This document shows, in pieces, positions 16,486 through 25,411 of a DNA stretch of 64,000 bases. The translations under genes and the position numbers were made by a program. The DNA comes from Cellvibrio sp. UBA7671 (GTDB lineage: Bacteria > Pseudomonadota > Gammaproteobacteria > Pseudomonadales > Cellvibrionaceae). Below the pieces are notes generated by a model. That model searched no databases. It was not told the DNA's origin and saw only the letters and a program-made list of their open reading frames with translations. The number at the start of each line of letters is the position of its first letter. Position 1 is the stretch's first letter. The stretch covers positions 248,001 through 312,000 of the forward strand of contig DLHJ01000016.1 in assembly GCA_002483145.1 (NCBI GenBank). The letters are read 5' to 3'.

Positions 16486-17853
16486 ATGAAACCTGTTTAT
16501 CTTAGCTGTGCCCTTTTTGTCTGCCTCTGTCCGTCCGTTTATGCACAGTTGTTGGATACCCAATTACTCAATAGTGATGTGCTGGATCAGACCGTCCGCG
16601 ACATTGATGATATTGCCGGGCAGGTTAGTGAGCAGCTGGAACCTGTGGTTAATCCTGTGACCGACGCTGTGGTCGATCCACTGGCCGATCCTTTGGCGAA
16701 GCCGGTTACCGAGTTGCTTGATGCGGTGCCGCTGGATGCGTTAACCGATGTGTTGCCCATCTTAACCCGAACGGGTGAGATCGCGTTTGTAGATGTCGCG
16801 GTGGAAAACGGTTGGCGCGCAGTCGAGCGTGAATGGTTAATTATGCTGGATAAAACAGAGTTGTCTGTATTGCAACCTTTATCCGCGGAAATTATTGAGC
16901 AAACCGATTTTGCCGGATTGGATTTGGTGCTGGTGCGTTTTCGGGTACCTGCGGAGTGGGATTCGCTTGCCGCATTAAGTCAGCGGTTGCCGATGCATTT
17001 AAAAGATCAGCTGGATCGCAACCATATCTATGGTGCGCAAGCCGGTAATGTCTCTTCGCCAGCAGATGTTGTTCCCTCGATTGCCCCTGTCTGTAATGCG
17101 CCGGTAAAAATCGGCATGATCGATACTGCGATTAATACGGAGCATCCGGCATTTGCAAATAATCAAATCGTTGTGCGCGATTTTTTAGGCGAAAAATTTG
17201 ATGCACCGCGCGCGCACGGCACTGCCGTTGCCGGGTTGTTGGTAGGGCGAGGTGATACTGTGCAGCCTTTATTGCCCGGCGCGCAGCTGTATGCGGCTTC
17301 GGTTTTTTATCCGCGCAATCAGTATGCGCAAGGAGCCACCATGATGGATTTGGTGCGCGCATTAAATTGGTTGGCGAGTGAAAAAGTCAGTGCAATTAAT
17401 ATGAGCCTTGCTGGCCCTGACAACAAAATTTTACGCAGTGTGATTGGGCGTGTGGTGCAACAGGAAATTGCCGTGATTGCAGCGGCAGGAAACGAAGGTC
17501 CGGCGGCACCGCCGATGTATCCAGCAGCCTATGAGGATGTTATTGCGGTCACAGCAGTAGATCGCGAGCAGCGAATTTATCGCTGGGCGAATCGCGGGGA
17601 TTATATTGATTTTGCAGCTTTGGGGGTTTCGGTCAATACCGCGCGCAGCAATGGCGGTTTCGGGCGCGAGTCAGGCACATCAATTGCGGCACCGATTGTG
17701 TCAGCGTTTGTAGTGTGTGAATTGGCGCAGCAGCATAAAAATTCGTCCAGCATGATCGAGGCTTTGGCTGCAAAAATCATTGACCTTGGTGAGCCTGGCC
17801 GAGATCCGGTTTTTGGTTTCGGCCTGCTGGATGTCATTCGCACTGCGGAATGA
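16486..17853 (+). CDS. Secreted S8-family serine protease (subtilase)
   Basis: A 455-residue exported protein. Signal peptide is residues 1-20. Residues ~30-90 are a valine/aspartate/proline-rich repeat-like segment (…NPVTDAVVDPLADPLAKP…). The subtilisin domain starts near residue 205 with catalytic Asp213 (MIDTAIN), His244 (HGTAVAG) and Ser399 (SGTSIAAP), and the oxyanion asparagine in AAAGNEG. The region between ~100 and 200 may be an inhibitory propeptide. ATG 16486 follows AGGGGG; the earlier in-frame TTG is not needed. It is divergent from the ECF sigma operon and has a matching ECF-type promoter, so it is a likely target. A substrate could be the low-complexity secreted protein at 18.9 kb (inference). 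Confidence 0.92.
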   Translation: MKPVYLSCALFVCLCPSVYAQLLDTQLLNSDVLDQTVRDIDDIAGQVSEQLEPVVNPVTDAVVDPLADPLAKPVTELLDAVPLDALTDVLPILTRTGEIAFVDVAVENGWRAVEREWLIMLDKTELSVLQPLSAEIIEQTDFAGLDLVLVRFRVPAEWDSLAALSQRLPMHLKDQLDRNHIYGAQAGNVSSPADVVPSIAPVCNAPVKIGMIDTAINTEHPAFANNQIVVRDFLGEKFDAPRAHGTAVAGLLVGRGDTVQPLLPGAQLYAASVFYPRNQYAQGATMMDLVRALNWLASEKVSAINMSLAGPDNKILRSVIGRVVQQEIAVIAAAGNEGPAAPPMYPAAYEDVIAVTAVDREQRIYRWANRGDYIDFAALGVSVNTARSNGGFGRESGTSIAAPIVSAFVVCELAQQHKNSSSMIEALAAKIIDLGEPGRDPVFGFGLLDVIRTAE

Positions 17854-17859
17854 AAACCA

Positions 17860-18780
17860 CTAAAACGTCACACCGAAGGTAACTGATGCGAGTGTTTCCG
17901 AATAGTTAGCGGCGGCCAAATTAGATTCATAGTTTCCCCGTTCAATTTTGCTGGTGGCTATAATCTTTGGTGTTAAATTAATTTCCCATTCAATACTGGT
18001 GACGCGGTGATTGTCGCTGCGGAAGAGGTCGGTTTGGTTGTCGTCCGTTGAACGCATAGCAGCGGAATAATCCCGGTCGTGATAACGCACACCTAATTGT
18101 AATTTGCTTGGCTTTCCCCAGGCTTGGAATTTATGGTTGATGCTGGCGCGCAAGCTGAGTGCATCGTAATTAAATTGATTCTGTACCGCTTCCTCTTCTT
18201 CTCTGGTAAATCCCGCTGCTAAAAAAGTATTGCCCTGTTGAAAGAAAATAAATACATCGCCAGCAACACCGGTATTCTGTGCATTGCGTCCGGCATTGCC
18301 CGGGAAATCTTTATCCTGATAATTCGCCGCTGCGCGTAAAAAAATGCGATTGTTGAATAAACGCGATGCGTACAGGCTGGTTTGCTGCAACTGTAGAAAA
18401 TCCCGGTCAGCGAGTTCTGCATCAGCATTATGATAGCTGGCGCCAAGGGTGACTACATCGAAATTGTAGCTGGCATCTGCAAATAGCTGCTGAAGATCCA
18501 AATCAAAATTGTCATTGTCCTGATAAGTCTTGGTTAAATAATAATATCCCGCTTTTACATCCAATTTTTCATTGGCTTTCCAGCGCCCATTTAAGCGTGC
18601 ATTCAACAGCGCTGCCCAATCACTTTGGGTTGAATACTGGTCAAGTTCGACCACACCTAAATTGGAATCATATTCGGTTCCTGCTTCCAATCGAATACTG
18701 CCTTCAGGTGTTGCCGCATAGAGTGAATTTGCCACACTAATTGCACTAACAGCCAAGGGAAAATAAACGGACTTTTTCAC
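17860..18780 (-). CDS. Outer-membrane beta-barrel protein, unknown function
   Basis: A 306-residue protein with a signal peptide (ending near SLYA) and alternating hydrophobic/polar strands throughout (for example RLNGRWKANEKLDVKAGYYY). The C-terminal residue is Phe (VTFGVTF), typical of outer-membrane barrels. Motifs such as LEAGTEYDSNLGV and LGVRYHDRDYS recall the C-terminal barrel of surface-lipoprotein-assembly-modifier (Slam/DUF560) proteins, but the family is not certain. It is convergent with the subtilase (6 bp gap) and lies behind a terminator that ends the low-complexity gene upstream, so it has its own promoter or depends on read-through. Confidence 0.82.
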   Translation of the reverse strand: MKKSVYFPLAVSAISVANSLYAATPEGSIRLEAGTEYDSNLGVVELDQYSTQSDWAALLNARLNGRWKANEKLDVKAGYYYLTKTYQDNDNFDLDLQQLFADASYNFDVVTLGASYHNADAELADRDFLQLQQTSLYASRLFNNRIFLRAAANYQDKDFPGNAGRNAQNTGVAGDVFIFFQQGNTFLAAGFTREEEEAVQNQFNYDALSLRASINHKFQAWGKPSKLQLGVRYHDRDYSAAMRSTDDNQTDLFRSDNHRVTSIEWEINLTPKIIATSKIERGNYESNLAAANYSETLASVTFGVTF

Positions 18781-18839
18781 GATAAGTTACTCCACCGAAA
18801 ATGATATTGAATGAGAAGGGGAAAATAAAAACCGGAGAG

Positions 18840-18862
18840 AAAAAAGGCGCCGAAGCGCCTTT
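18840..18862 (-). terminator. Terminator after low-complexity secreted protein gene
   Basis: On the minus strand: GGCGC-TTCG-GCGCC stem loop with flanking A/T pairs, followed by six T. It lies 5 bp after the stop of the 18867-19667 gene and 60 bp before the barrel gene. Confidence 0.88.
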
Positions 18863-18866
18863 CACG

Positions 18867-19667
18867 TTAGTTGCCCAACCCCAAACTATTATTGAGCGCA
18901 GCGGTTACTGTGCTTTCTACAGTGGATTCAACCGTATCTTCAATCGTTGCCTGGATGGTGTTGTTAATGGTGCTATCGATGGAGCCAGTGATTGCGCTAT
19001 TAAGTGCCCCGTCAATAGTGCTATTCACTGTGCCTTGCACATTTTGCTGCACGCTTTGTTGCAGGTTGGTAGCGACCAATGAATCCACTTGATTGCCAAC
19101 AGCACCATTGACAGTGGAATTGACGTTGGTCAAATTGCCTTGCAATTGTGTGCTGATATTGTTGGTCACATCGGCTGATGCACCCAGTGTACTTTTAATT
19201 CGGCCGTCCACTGCAGTGGTTACTTCGTTGGCGTTGTTGGTTAATTCAGTTGTTTTGCCGGTAACAACATCCAGCGTTTTTTGTGTTTCCACTTTTGTGT
19301 TGCCGGTGAGTGATACAGCGTTGGTCAAACTGTTGCTTGCTGTGGTGCTGGTATCTGCTGCTGAGTCATCTGTAGCGACGGGTGATTCGGTTGGTGAATC
19401 TTCAGCAGCGGGCGTCTCGCTATTGTCGGTTGCTTCGGCGTTAATACTGCCTTGGTTATTTATTGACTGTTGCTGTTGGAGCGAACCGGTGAGAGAAATT
19501 GAGCCGCTTTGAGTGTCGGCCTGCGTGCTGAATGAGCTTTGCGAATCGGCCTTGGCATCGACACTATAATCGACTCCCGAAGAGACCTCGTTCGCCAAGC
19601 AGATTGATGACGCTAATGTGCAAGCAGAGATAAATAAAATTTTGCTGTTTAACATTGGGTTTTTCAT
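18867..19667 (-). CDS. Secreted low-complexity Thr/Ser/Asn-rich protein
   Basis: A 266-residue exported protein (signal peptide MKNPMLNSKILFISACTLAS…). The mature part is rich in T, S, N, Q, V and D and nearly free of aromatic residues. It has loosely repeated heptad-like segments such as STVNGAVGNQVDSLV, GTVNSTIDGALNSAI and GSIDSTINNTIQATI, suggesting a long amphipathic beta or coiled fibre. I do not recognise a family; adhesin, matrix or amyloid-like roles are possible. ATG 19667 is preceded by AGAGG and followed by the signal peptide; the frame's earlier ATG at 19733 precedes the promoter. A candidate ECF promoter ends 38 bp upstream. Confidence 0.82.
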   Translation of the reverse strand: MKNPMLNSKILFISACTLASSICLANEVSSGVDYSVDAKADSQSSFSTQADTQSGSISLTGSLQQQQSINNQGSINAEATDNSETPAAEDSPTESPVATDDSAADTSTTASNSLTNAVSLTGNTKVETQKTLDVVTGKTTELTNNANEVTTAVDGRIKSTLGASADVTNNISTQLQGNLTNVNSTVNGAVGNQVDSLVATNLQQSVQQNVQGTVNSTIDGALNSAITGSIDSTINNTIQATIEDTVESTVESTVTAALNNSLGLGN

Positions 19668-19704
19668 GGGAAGTGCCTCTTGGTTAGTTGACTTACAACT
19701 TGTT

Positions 19705-19730
19705 AACGCTTGAGGTGATGGTTTTATTCC
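19705..19730 (-). promoter_or_regulatory. Candidate ECF promoter of the low-complexity protein gene
   Basis: Minus strand GTGGGAATAAAA, identical over 12 bases to the sigma-operon element, then CGTT with a 17 nt GGAAT-to-CGTT spacer (16 in the other two). The -10 lies 38 bp before the ATG. Confidence 0.62.
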
Positions 19731-19750
19731 CACGATTTAAAAATATTTTC

Positions 19751-19792
19751 AAAAAAATAAAAAAGCCGCATCAAATTGCTTGATGCGGCTTT
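19751..19792 (-). terminator. Terminator after GH19 chitinase
   Basis: On the minus strand a 12 bp stem (AAGCCGCATCAA / TTGATGCGGCTT) is followed by a long T-rich run. It ends the GH19 transcript about 50 bp after the stop. Confidence 0.9.
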
Positions 19793-19839
19793 GGTGTTGG
19801 CGGTTCTCTAGAAGCTTGTTATCTATTCATTCCCGGTTA

Positions 19840-21270
19840 TTAACAGCCCAAATTACCAGGGCCAGCACTGGTGCCCAAAATATTCAGGAAGCGGTTGTAC
19901 TCGTTTATACGGCTTTGCACTTGCGCGGGGTTGCCGCCATTGCATTCCAGTGAGCCATTAATCGTGCGGATGGTTTCGCCGAAACCGAAGCCGCCGACCA
20001 TAGAATCATGGGCAGGGCGGTAGCCAGCGCCTGATTGCGTCATCCAGAACCAGAGGGCGGTTTGCCAGGCAACGGTTGCATTTTGTGATACCAGATCAGG
20101 GTTAGCACGCAGATCTAGCCCCAAGGCTGCACCCGCTGCGCAGTAGTTGCCGTTCCAACTCAACTGGATCGGGCCGCGACCGAAGTAGCGTTTGCCCGGT
20201 GCACAAGGACAAGTGCTTGGGTTGTTATCCCAATCGCCGCAGTATTCGCCCTGGGCGATTTCAGTGACGTAAACCAATCCGCCGGTTTCGTGGGAGAAGT
20301 TCGCCAGTGCTGCTGCCGCTTCGCGCTTTTTCGCCGCCAGGTCGCCGGTACCTGCAAATGCGGGGTAGGTTTTTGATGCGGCAACCAGACCTGCGTAGGT
20401 ATAGAAACTATTGCGGCCGGGGAACATTTGGTTGAACTGGGATTCACTGACCACTGCTGCAAAACCGGTACCGGTGTTGGTTGCCGGGCGCACAATGATC
20501 GATGAAGTGCGATCGTTGAAATTGCTCAAGCAGGTGTTATCGCCTGATACCACTACCGATGCACCGCTGTAATCCCAGTTGTCGAACAATACCGCTTCAT
20601 AGCCAGCAGCAACTTTGACCGAGGAGATTGCATCGTTGCGCGCACCCATTGAGGTCATCACGTTGCCGTCAAATGAGCCGGTATTAAAGCCCCTGAACCA
20701 GCCACCGTAGTTGCAGTGTTCGTAGACGGTCAGTAAGCCAGTGGTGTTGCCGCCACCGCCATTGGATACCACTTCAATCCAGTTGAAATTCCACCCGGTG
20801 GTCTTGGCAAATACGCCAAGGTTGTAGGTGCCGGCATTGATATTTACTGTGCGTGTCACAGTCGTCCAGTTCTGCCAGCCGCCGGTGGCGGGGATGGCGA
20901 AGTCGCCCAATTGGATGCTGCCGCCGTTGAGATCGACCGATGCAGTGGCGCCCGATGGACTGGCAACGCGCATGCGTATGGTGTAACTGCCGGAGGTGGG
21001 GATGGAGAGTCCACCGTAAACCAGCCACTCATTTGGCTCAATCCAGCCCACATTGAAACCGCCACCGGAATCGGTAGTGGCTTCTATATCCACCGCGTCA
21101 TTGCGAAATGCTCCGCCAGTATTGCCAGCGGTAGTGTCAAAGAAATTGGTGTAACTCTCGGCCTGGTAAACCACTGCCTGGCTGGGGTTGGCCAGCGCGG
21201 CGAGCAGCAAGCAGCCGGGTAGTGCCAAGTGGCTTGCTTTGGCAAATCTGGTAAACAAGTTGATCATCAT
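19840..21270 (-). CDS. Chitinase: CBM6-beta/gamma-crystallin-GH19
   Basis: A ~476-residue secreted protein. After a signal peptide come a CBM6 domain (~32-168), a beta/gamma-crystallin domain (~176-262) and a GH19 catalytic domain (~268-476). The crystallin domain has Greek-key starts VYEHCNYGGW and LFDNWDYSG and two calcium motifs of the N/D-N/D-x-x-S/T-S type (NDAISS, NDRTSS). The GH19 domain has the catalytic glutamate in SHETGG and the YFGRGPIQLSWNGNY signature. It should cleave chitin with inversion. The ATG at 21270 is preferred because AGGAC lies just before it; ATG 21282 is the alternative. It is monocistronic. Confidence 0.93.
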   Translation of the reverse strand: MMINLFTRFAKASHLALPGCLLLAALANPSQAVVYQAESYTNFFDTTAGNTGGAFRNDAVDIEATTDSGGGFNVGWIEPNEWLVYGGLSIPTSGSYTIRMRVASPSGATASVDLNGGSIQLGDFAIPATGGWQNWTTVTRTVNINAGTYNLGVFAKTTGWNFNWIEVVSNGGGGNTTGLLTVYEHCNYGGWFRGFNTGSFDGNVMTSMGARNDAISSVKVAAGYEAVLFDNWDYSGASVVVSGDNTCLSNFNDRTSSIIVRPATNTGTGFAAVVSESQFNQMFPGRNSFYTYAGLVAASKTYPAFAGTGDLAAKKREAAAALANFSHETGGLVYVTEIAQGEYCGDWDNNPSTCPCAPGKRYFGRGPIQLSWNGNYCAAGAALGLDLRANPDLVSQNATVAWQTALWFWMTQSGAGYRPAHDSMVGGFGFGETIRTINGSLECNGGNPAQVQSRINEYNRFLNILGTSAGPGNLGC

Positions 21271-21806
21271 TATTGTCCTCATCGAATAGATGTTATTAAC
21301 CAGGTATTCCGTTCGCTGGGGGTAGATGGGCGATGAATCCTGGGTTTAAGGATGCGGATACGTTGGCCGGATGTTAGCGGCTGTTATTGTGTGCAGGAGA
21401 TGCGTATCCAGCTGGACAAAAATCCGCCTAGTGGGGGGCGCGGAAAGCTGTTCTTGCCAGCAGCGCGATCATTAAACAAGCGATGAGCGATTGAAAGTCC
21501 CAGTTTGGCTTTACCATTAACTGCCACTTGTGGCTGCAGGTGTGACTTTTTTTGATGTGCCCTGTCGAGGTCGTGTGGAAAAAAATCGAACTTTGACGAT
21601 TTTCTACAAAATGCTGGCCGCAGGTCCGGCTTTTGGATTGGTTGTGTCTGGAGTAACGCTTTATCGCCGCTGCCAAGGTGCGAAAAACTGTCACAATTAG
21701 GTGGAATAATCTGCCATTTATGTAAATTATTTTCTTTTCAGTGCCATTCTTTAATGTTAGCCTAGCAAAAATGATCGTTTTTTCTGCTTTTGCTGGGAAA
21801 AAAAGC
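21271..21806. promoter_or_regulatory. Divergent intergenic region, GH19 chitinase / D-amino-acid operon
   Basis: This 536 bp region holds no convincing gene and must carry both promoters. On the minus strand GTTCGATTTTT (21591-21581) resembles the tandem AraC-type word of the chitin locus. It is single and has no TGnTA element at the expected distance. GTGTGACTTTT occurs on the plus strand at 21540-21550. Confidence 0.35.
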
Positions 21807-23090
21807 ATGTACAAAGAAAATAATTTACAAAAAGTGCTGACGGATCGTCCGCTTAGTCCAGTAGGTAAGGGGCTTGGTGACTTAAGTTTACAGCCGTCTA
21901 TTGGTTCTACCAGCGAATTGGGGTGGAACCTATTGCGCGAGCAGGTAAGTCTTCCGGTAGCTGCGCTTAGCCAATCCCGCATCCAGCACAACCTTGATTG
22001 GATGAAATCCTTTATCAGCACTTATGGGCTGAAACTCGCACCTCATGGCAAAACCACCATGAGTCCGGCGCTGTTTCATCAGCAGCTTGCTCATGGCGCT
22101 TGGGGCATCACCCTGGCGACTGCGCCACAAGTCCAAGCTGCCTACCATTTTGGTGTGCGCCGCGTGATCATGGCCAATCAGTTGGTGGGGCGCGCCAACA
22201 TGGCGATCATCTCCCGCTTGCTGCAAAACCCGGAGTTCGACTTTTTTGTGATAGTCGATTCTCCTGTTAACGTTGAACAATTAGGGCAGTTTTTCGCCCG
22301 AGCCGGACAGCGGTTGAATCTGCTGCTGGAGTTGGGGGTGGAAGGCGGCCGCACCGGTGTGCGGGACGAACAAACCCGTAACGCAGTTCTCGATGCGATC
22401 GCCCGCTACCCGGAATCCCTCGTCTTGGCCGGTGTTGAGGTTTACGAAGGTGTCCTTAAGGATGAGCCTTCTATCCGTGAATTCCTTCGTCGCGCCGTGC
22501 GCGAATTGATGACTCTGGAAGCTCACAGCCTGTTGACGGCTGAGCGGATTATCCTCACCGGCGCTGGTTCAGCCTGGTTCGATTTGGTGGCCGAAGAGTG
22601 GACGGGGCTCGATATGGGGCGCCCGCTCGACATCATCCTGCGCCCCGGTTGCTACCTCACCCACGATGTGGGCATTTATAAAGCCGCTGAAGCGCGTATC
22701 CACGCCAGTAACCCCGTTGCCCGCTCCATGCATATCAGTCTGCTGCCAGCGCTGCAATTGTGGGCTTACGTGCTCTCTATCCCCGAGCCCGGCCTTGCCA
22801 TTCTCGGTTTGGGTAAGCGCGATGCCGCGTTTGATGCTGGCTTGCCTATCCCCGCAAAACACTACCGCCCCGGCAGCGAAGCTCCTGCCGTCGCACCTGC
22901 CGATTGGCAGCTCACGGCGATGATGGATCAACACGCATTTATGAAGGTTGCTGCGGATGCAGATCTGCAAGTGGGCGATATGCTCGCGTTGGATATTTCC
23001 CACCCCTGCCTGACGTTTGATAAGTGGCGGCAGTTGTTGGTGGTCGATGATAACTACACGGTGATTGATGCCGTGGAAACGTTTTTCTAA
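21807..23090 (+). CDS. PLP-dependent D-amino-acid deaminase (DSD1/D-threonine aldolase fold)
   Basis: A 427-residue fold-type III PLP enzyme (alanine-racemase-like N-domain). Lys82 in LAPHGKTTMSP is the expected Schiff-base lysine. The C-terminal HPC in DISHPCLTF fits the His-x-Cys zinc site of eukaryotic-type D-serine dehydratases. It should convert D-serine or a related D-amino acid to a 2-oxoacid and ammonia. ATG 21807 (MYKENNLQ) is chosen over the ORF start at 21741, which lies in upstream promoter-like sequence. It is the first gene of an operon with a permease, regulator, D-aminoacylase and RidA, the last being a protein that removes reactive enamines made by such dehydratases. Confidence 0.87.
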   Translation: MYKENNLQKVLTDRPLSPVGKGLGDLSLQPSIGSTSELGWNLLREQVSLPVAALSQSRIQHNLDWMKSFISTYGLKLAPHGKTTMSPALFHQQLAHGAWGITLATAPQVQAAYHFGVRRVIMANQLVGRANMAIISRLLQNPEFDFFVIVDSPVNVEQLGQFFARAGQRLNLLLELGVEGGRTGVRDEQTRNAVLDAIARYPESLVLAGVEVYEGVLKDEPSIREFLRRAVRELMTLEAHSLLTAERIILTGAGSAWFDLVAEEWTGLDMGRPLDIILRPGCYLTHDVGIYKAAEARIHASNPVARSMHISLLPALQLWAYVLSIPEPGLAILGLGKRDAAFDAGLPIPAKHYRPGSEAPAVAPADWQLTAMMDQHAFMKVAADADLQVGDMLALDISHPCLTFDKWRQLLVVDDNYTVIDAVETFF

Positions 23091-23099
23091 GGGGCTGTT

Positions 23100-24455
23100 A
23101 TGGAATTTGCATTGAGCCCTGGCCATTGGTTACTTGTGTACGCCGCCATCAGCATTATCGCGCTGGTGTTATTGATTGCCCGCTACCGCCTCAACCCGTT
23201 TATCACGCTGACGTTGGTGTCGCTTGGTTTGGGTTTGATGGCGGGCATTCCCGCCAAAGATGTGGTGTTTGTTTACGAAGCCGGTGTGGGTAAAACCCTC
23301 GGCCATATCGCACTGGTGGTTGCGCTCGGCACCATGCTCGGAAAAATGATGGCGGAGTCAGGCGGTGCCGAACAAATCGCGCGCACCATGATCCGTTGGT
23401 TCGGCGAAAAAAATGTGCATTGGGCAATGGTGTTTATCGCGTTCCTCGTTGGCTTTCCGATTTTTTTCGAAGTCGGTTTTGTTTTATTAATTCCGATCGC
23501 GTTTAACGTTGCACGCCGGACTGGTACTTCGATGTTATTGGTTGGTTTACCGATGGTGGCGGGCTTGTCCGTTGTGCACGGCCTGGTGCCACCGCATCCT
23601 GCAGCGATGATTGCGGTAGGTGAATATCAAGCAAATGTTGGACGCACAATTTCTTATGCGCTTTTGGTGGGAATTCCTACGGCGATTATTGCCGGGCCAA
23701 TTTTTGCAAAATGGATTGCACCGCGCATTCAATTGCCCGCGGTGAATCCGTTGGAAGAGCAATTTATCCACGCCGATGGCGAGCGCCAATTGCCGGGTTT
23801 TGGCATTACGCTTGCGACCATTTTATTGCCAGTATTTTTAATGCTGTTGGGTGGTTGGGCAAATTTGATTGCAACACCGGGTACAGCACTGAATGATTTT
23901 TTGTTATTTATCGGCAATTCCGTTGTTGCATTATTGATTGCAACCCTCGTGAGTTTTTACACGCTTGGCATTGCGCGTGGATTTAATCGCGATTCGATTT
24001 TGAAATTTAGTCACGACTGTCTTGCGCCGACAGCGGGTATCACTTTGCTAGTGGGCGCCGGTGGTGGATTAAATCGTATTTTAGTGGAAGCGGGTATCGC
24101 CAAAGAAATTGTGTCTATCTCCTCCGATATGGCTTTGACGCCCTTGATGATGGGTTGGTTAGTGGCGGCATTAATGCGTGTTGCGACGGGTTCTGCAACG
24201 GTGGCGATGAGTACCGCTGCGGGAATTGTTGCGCCGATCGCACTGGCGGCAGGTTATCCGCACCCGGAGTTATTGGTGATCGCGACCGGTGCTGGCTCGC
24301 TGATTTTGTCGCACGTCAATGACGGCGGCTTCTGGTTAATCAAAGAATATTTCAATATGACCGTGACCCAGACGTTAAAAACCTGGACCGTATTGGAAAC
24401 AATTATTTCCGTTGTTGCGCTCGGTTTTGTGTCATTGATCGCAGCATTTATCTAA
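23100..24455 (+). CDS. GntP-family permease (gluconate:H+ symporter type)
   Basis: A 451-residue inner-membrane protein with ~12 hydrophobic segments and GntP-family motifs (VALGTMLGKMMAESGG, GFPIFFEVGFVLLIPI, HPAAMIAVG, LSHVNDGGFWL). GntP members take up gluconate, D-serine or related hydroxy/amino acids. In this operon a D-amino acid or its N-acyl form is the likely substrate. ATG 23100 is preceded by AAGGGG and lies 9 bp after the deaminase stop. Confidence 0.92.
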   Translation: MEFALSPGHWLLVYAAISIIALVLLIARYRLNPFITLTLVSLGLGLMAGIPAKDVVFVYEAGVGKTLGHIALVVALGTMLGKMMAESGGAEQIARTMIRWFGEKNVHWAMVFIAFLVGFPIFFEVGFVLLIPIAFNVARRTGTSMLLVGLPMVAGLSVVHGLVPPHPAAMIAVGEYQANVGRTISYALLVGIPTAIIAGPIFAKWIAPRIQLPAVNPLEEQFIHADGERQLPGFGITLATILLPVFLMLLGGWANLIATPGTALNDFLLFIGNSVVALLIATLVSFYTLGIARGFNRDSILKFSHDCLAPTAGITLLVGAGGGLNRILVEAGIAKEIVSISSDMALTPLMMGWLVAALMRVATGSATVAMSTAAGIVAPIALAAGYPHPELLVIATGAGSLILSHVNDGGFWLIKEYFNMTVTQTLKTWTVLETIISVVALGFVSLIAAFI

Positions 24456-24474
24456 ATTGATTTTGGAAAACACT

Positions 24475-25347
24475 ATGACGGGTCTGTTCGATATTGTGTA
24501 CCACATGCGCGCCAGTCGGGATCGCCTTTCCGCGACTGAGCAAAAAATTGCTGATGCAATTTTAGAGGATATCGCTTTCGCCGCTTCAGCCAGTATTGAT
24601 CAGTTGGCAGTAAAAGCAGCTGTGAGTATCGCCACTATCTCACGCTTTGCTAAAGCTGTTGGCTGTGAAGATATTCGTGATCTGAAATTAAAACTGGCGC
24701 AAGCCAGCGCGGTGGGAACACGCTTTTTATCTGAGGTTCCCGCTGTCGAGGAAAGTGCGTTTTATACCCAGATTTGCAGTGATGTGGAATCAACCCTGCG
24801 TGCAAATCTCGCGCGTTTTGTTGAAGAAGATTTCCGCGCAGCTGCTGGATTATTAAATTCCGCGCGCCTGATTTATATCGGAGGTATGGGTGGCGGTTCA
24901 ACCATGCTGGCCGATGAGGTGCAGTTCCGTATTGCACGTTTGGGTAAAGCAGTAACGGCGTACCACGATCCTGTGTTGCTACGCATGCTTGCAGCAACGC
25001 TCACCGAACAAGATGTGTTGGTGCTTTTGTCGGTTACTGGTGTAACGCCGGAATTATTGGAAGTGGCTGATATCGCCCGCGAATATGGCGCGCAGATTAT
25101 TGTGTTTACTGCACCGCATTCACCCTTGGCAGTCAAAGCCAATATTTTGCTTCCGGTAATGACCGAAGAAACTGATTTTATTTACAAACCATCCGCATCG
25201 CGTTACGGCATGTTATTGGCGATCGATATTCTCGCCACTGAATTGGCGCTGGCGCGCAAAAATGAAAGCAAAGAATTATTGCGCCGTGTGAAATTTGCGC
25301 TGGATGAATACCGCGGTGGCGATAACCGATTACCGCTCGGTGATTAA
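24475..25347 (+). CDS. MurR/RpiR-family transcriptional regulator
   Basis: A 290-residue regulator with an N-terminal helix-turn-helix of the RpiR type (LSATEQKIADAILED; SIDQLAVKAAVSIATISRFAKAVG) and a C-terminal SIS domain (~125-260: IGGMGGGSTMLADE, LLSVTGVTPEL) that usually binds phosphosugars. ATG 24475 follows GGAAAA; the ORF's TTG at 24457 is not preferred. It lies 19 bp after the permease and is the likely local regulator of this operon. Confidence 0.9.
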   Translation: MTGLFDIVYHMRASRDRLSATEQKIADAILEDIAFAASASIDQLAVKAAVSIATISRFAKAVGCEDIRDLKLKLAQASAVGTRFLSEVPAVEESAFYTQICSDVESTLRANLARFVEEDFRAAAGLLNSARLIYIGGMGGGSTMLADEVQFRIARLGKAVTAYHDPVLLRMLAATLTEQDVLVLLSVTGVTPELLEVADIAREYGAQIIVFTAPHSPLAVKANILLPVMTEETDFIYKPSASRYGMLLAIDILATELALARKNESKELLRRVKFALDEYRGGDNRLPLGD

Positions 25348-25411
25348 TGGCTGCGTTTGAAACAGTGTTATTAAAAAACGTTTTTTAAAAAAACGTGATT
25401 GGGAGCAGTGG

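Noticed and set aside
21581-21591. Minus-strand GTTCGATTTTT as a regulon site for the GH19 chitinase
   Set aside because: It is a single copy without a partner at 20-22 bp and without TGnTA at 40 or 51 bp downstream.
21428-22021. 197-codon minus-strand ORF across the start of the D-amino-acid deaminase
   Set aside because: It overlaps the well-supported plus-strand gene, has no ribosome site and its translation shows no family features.
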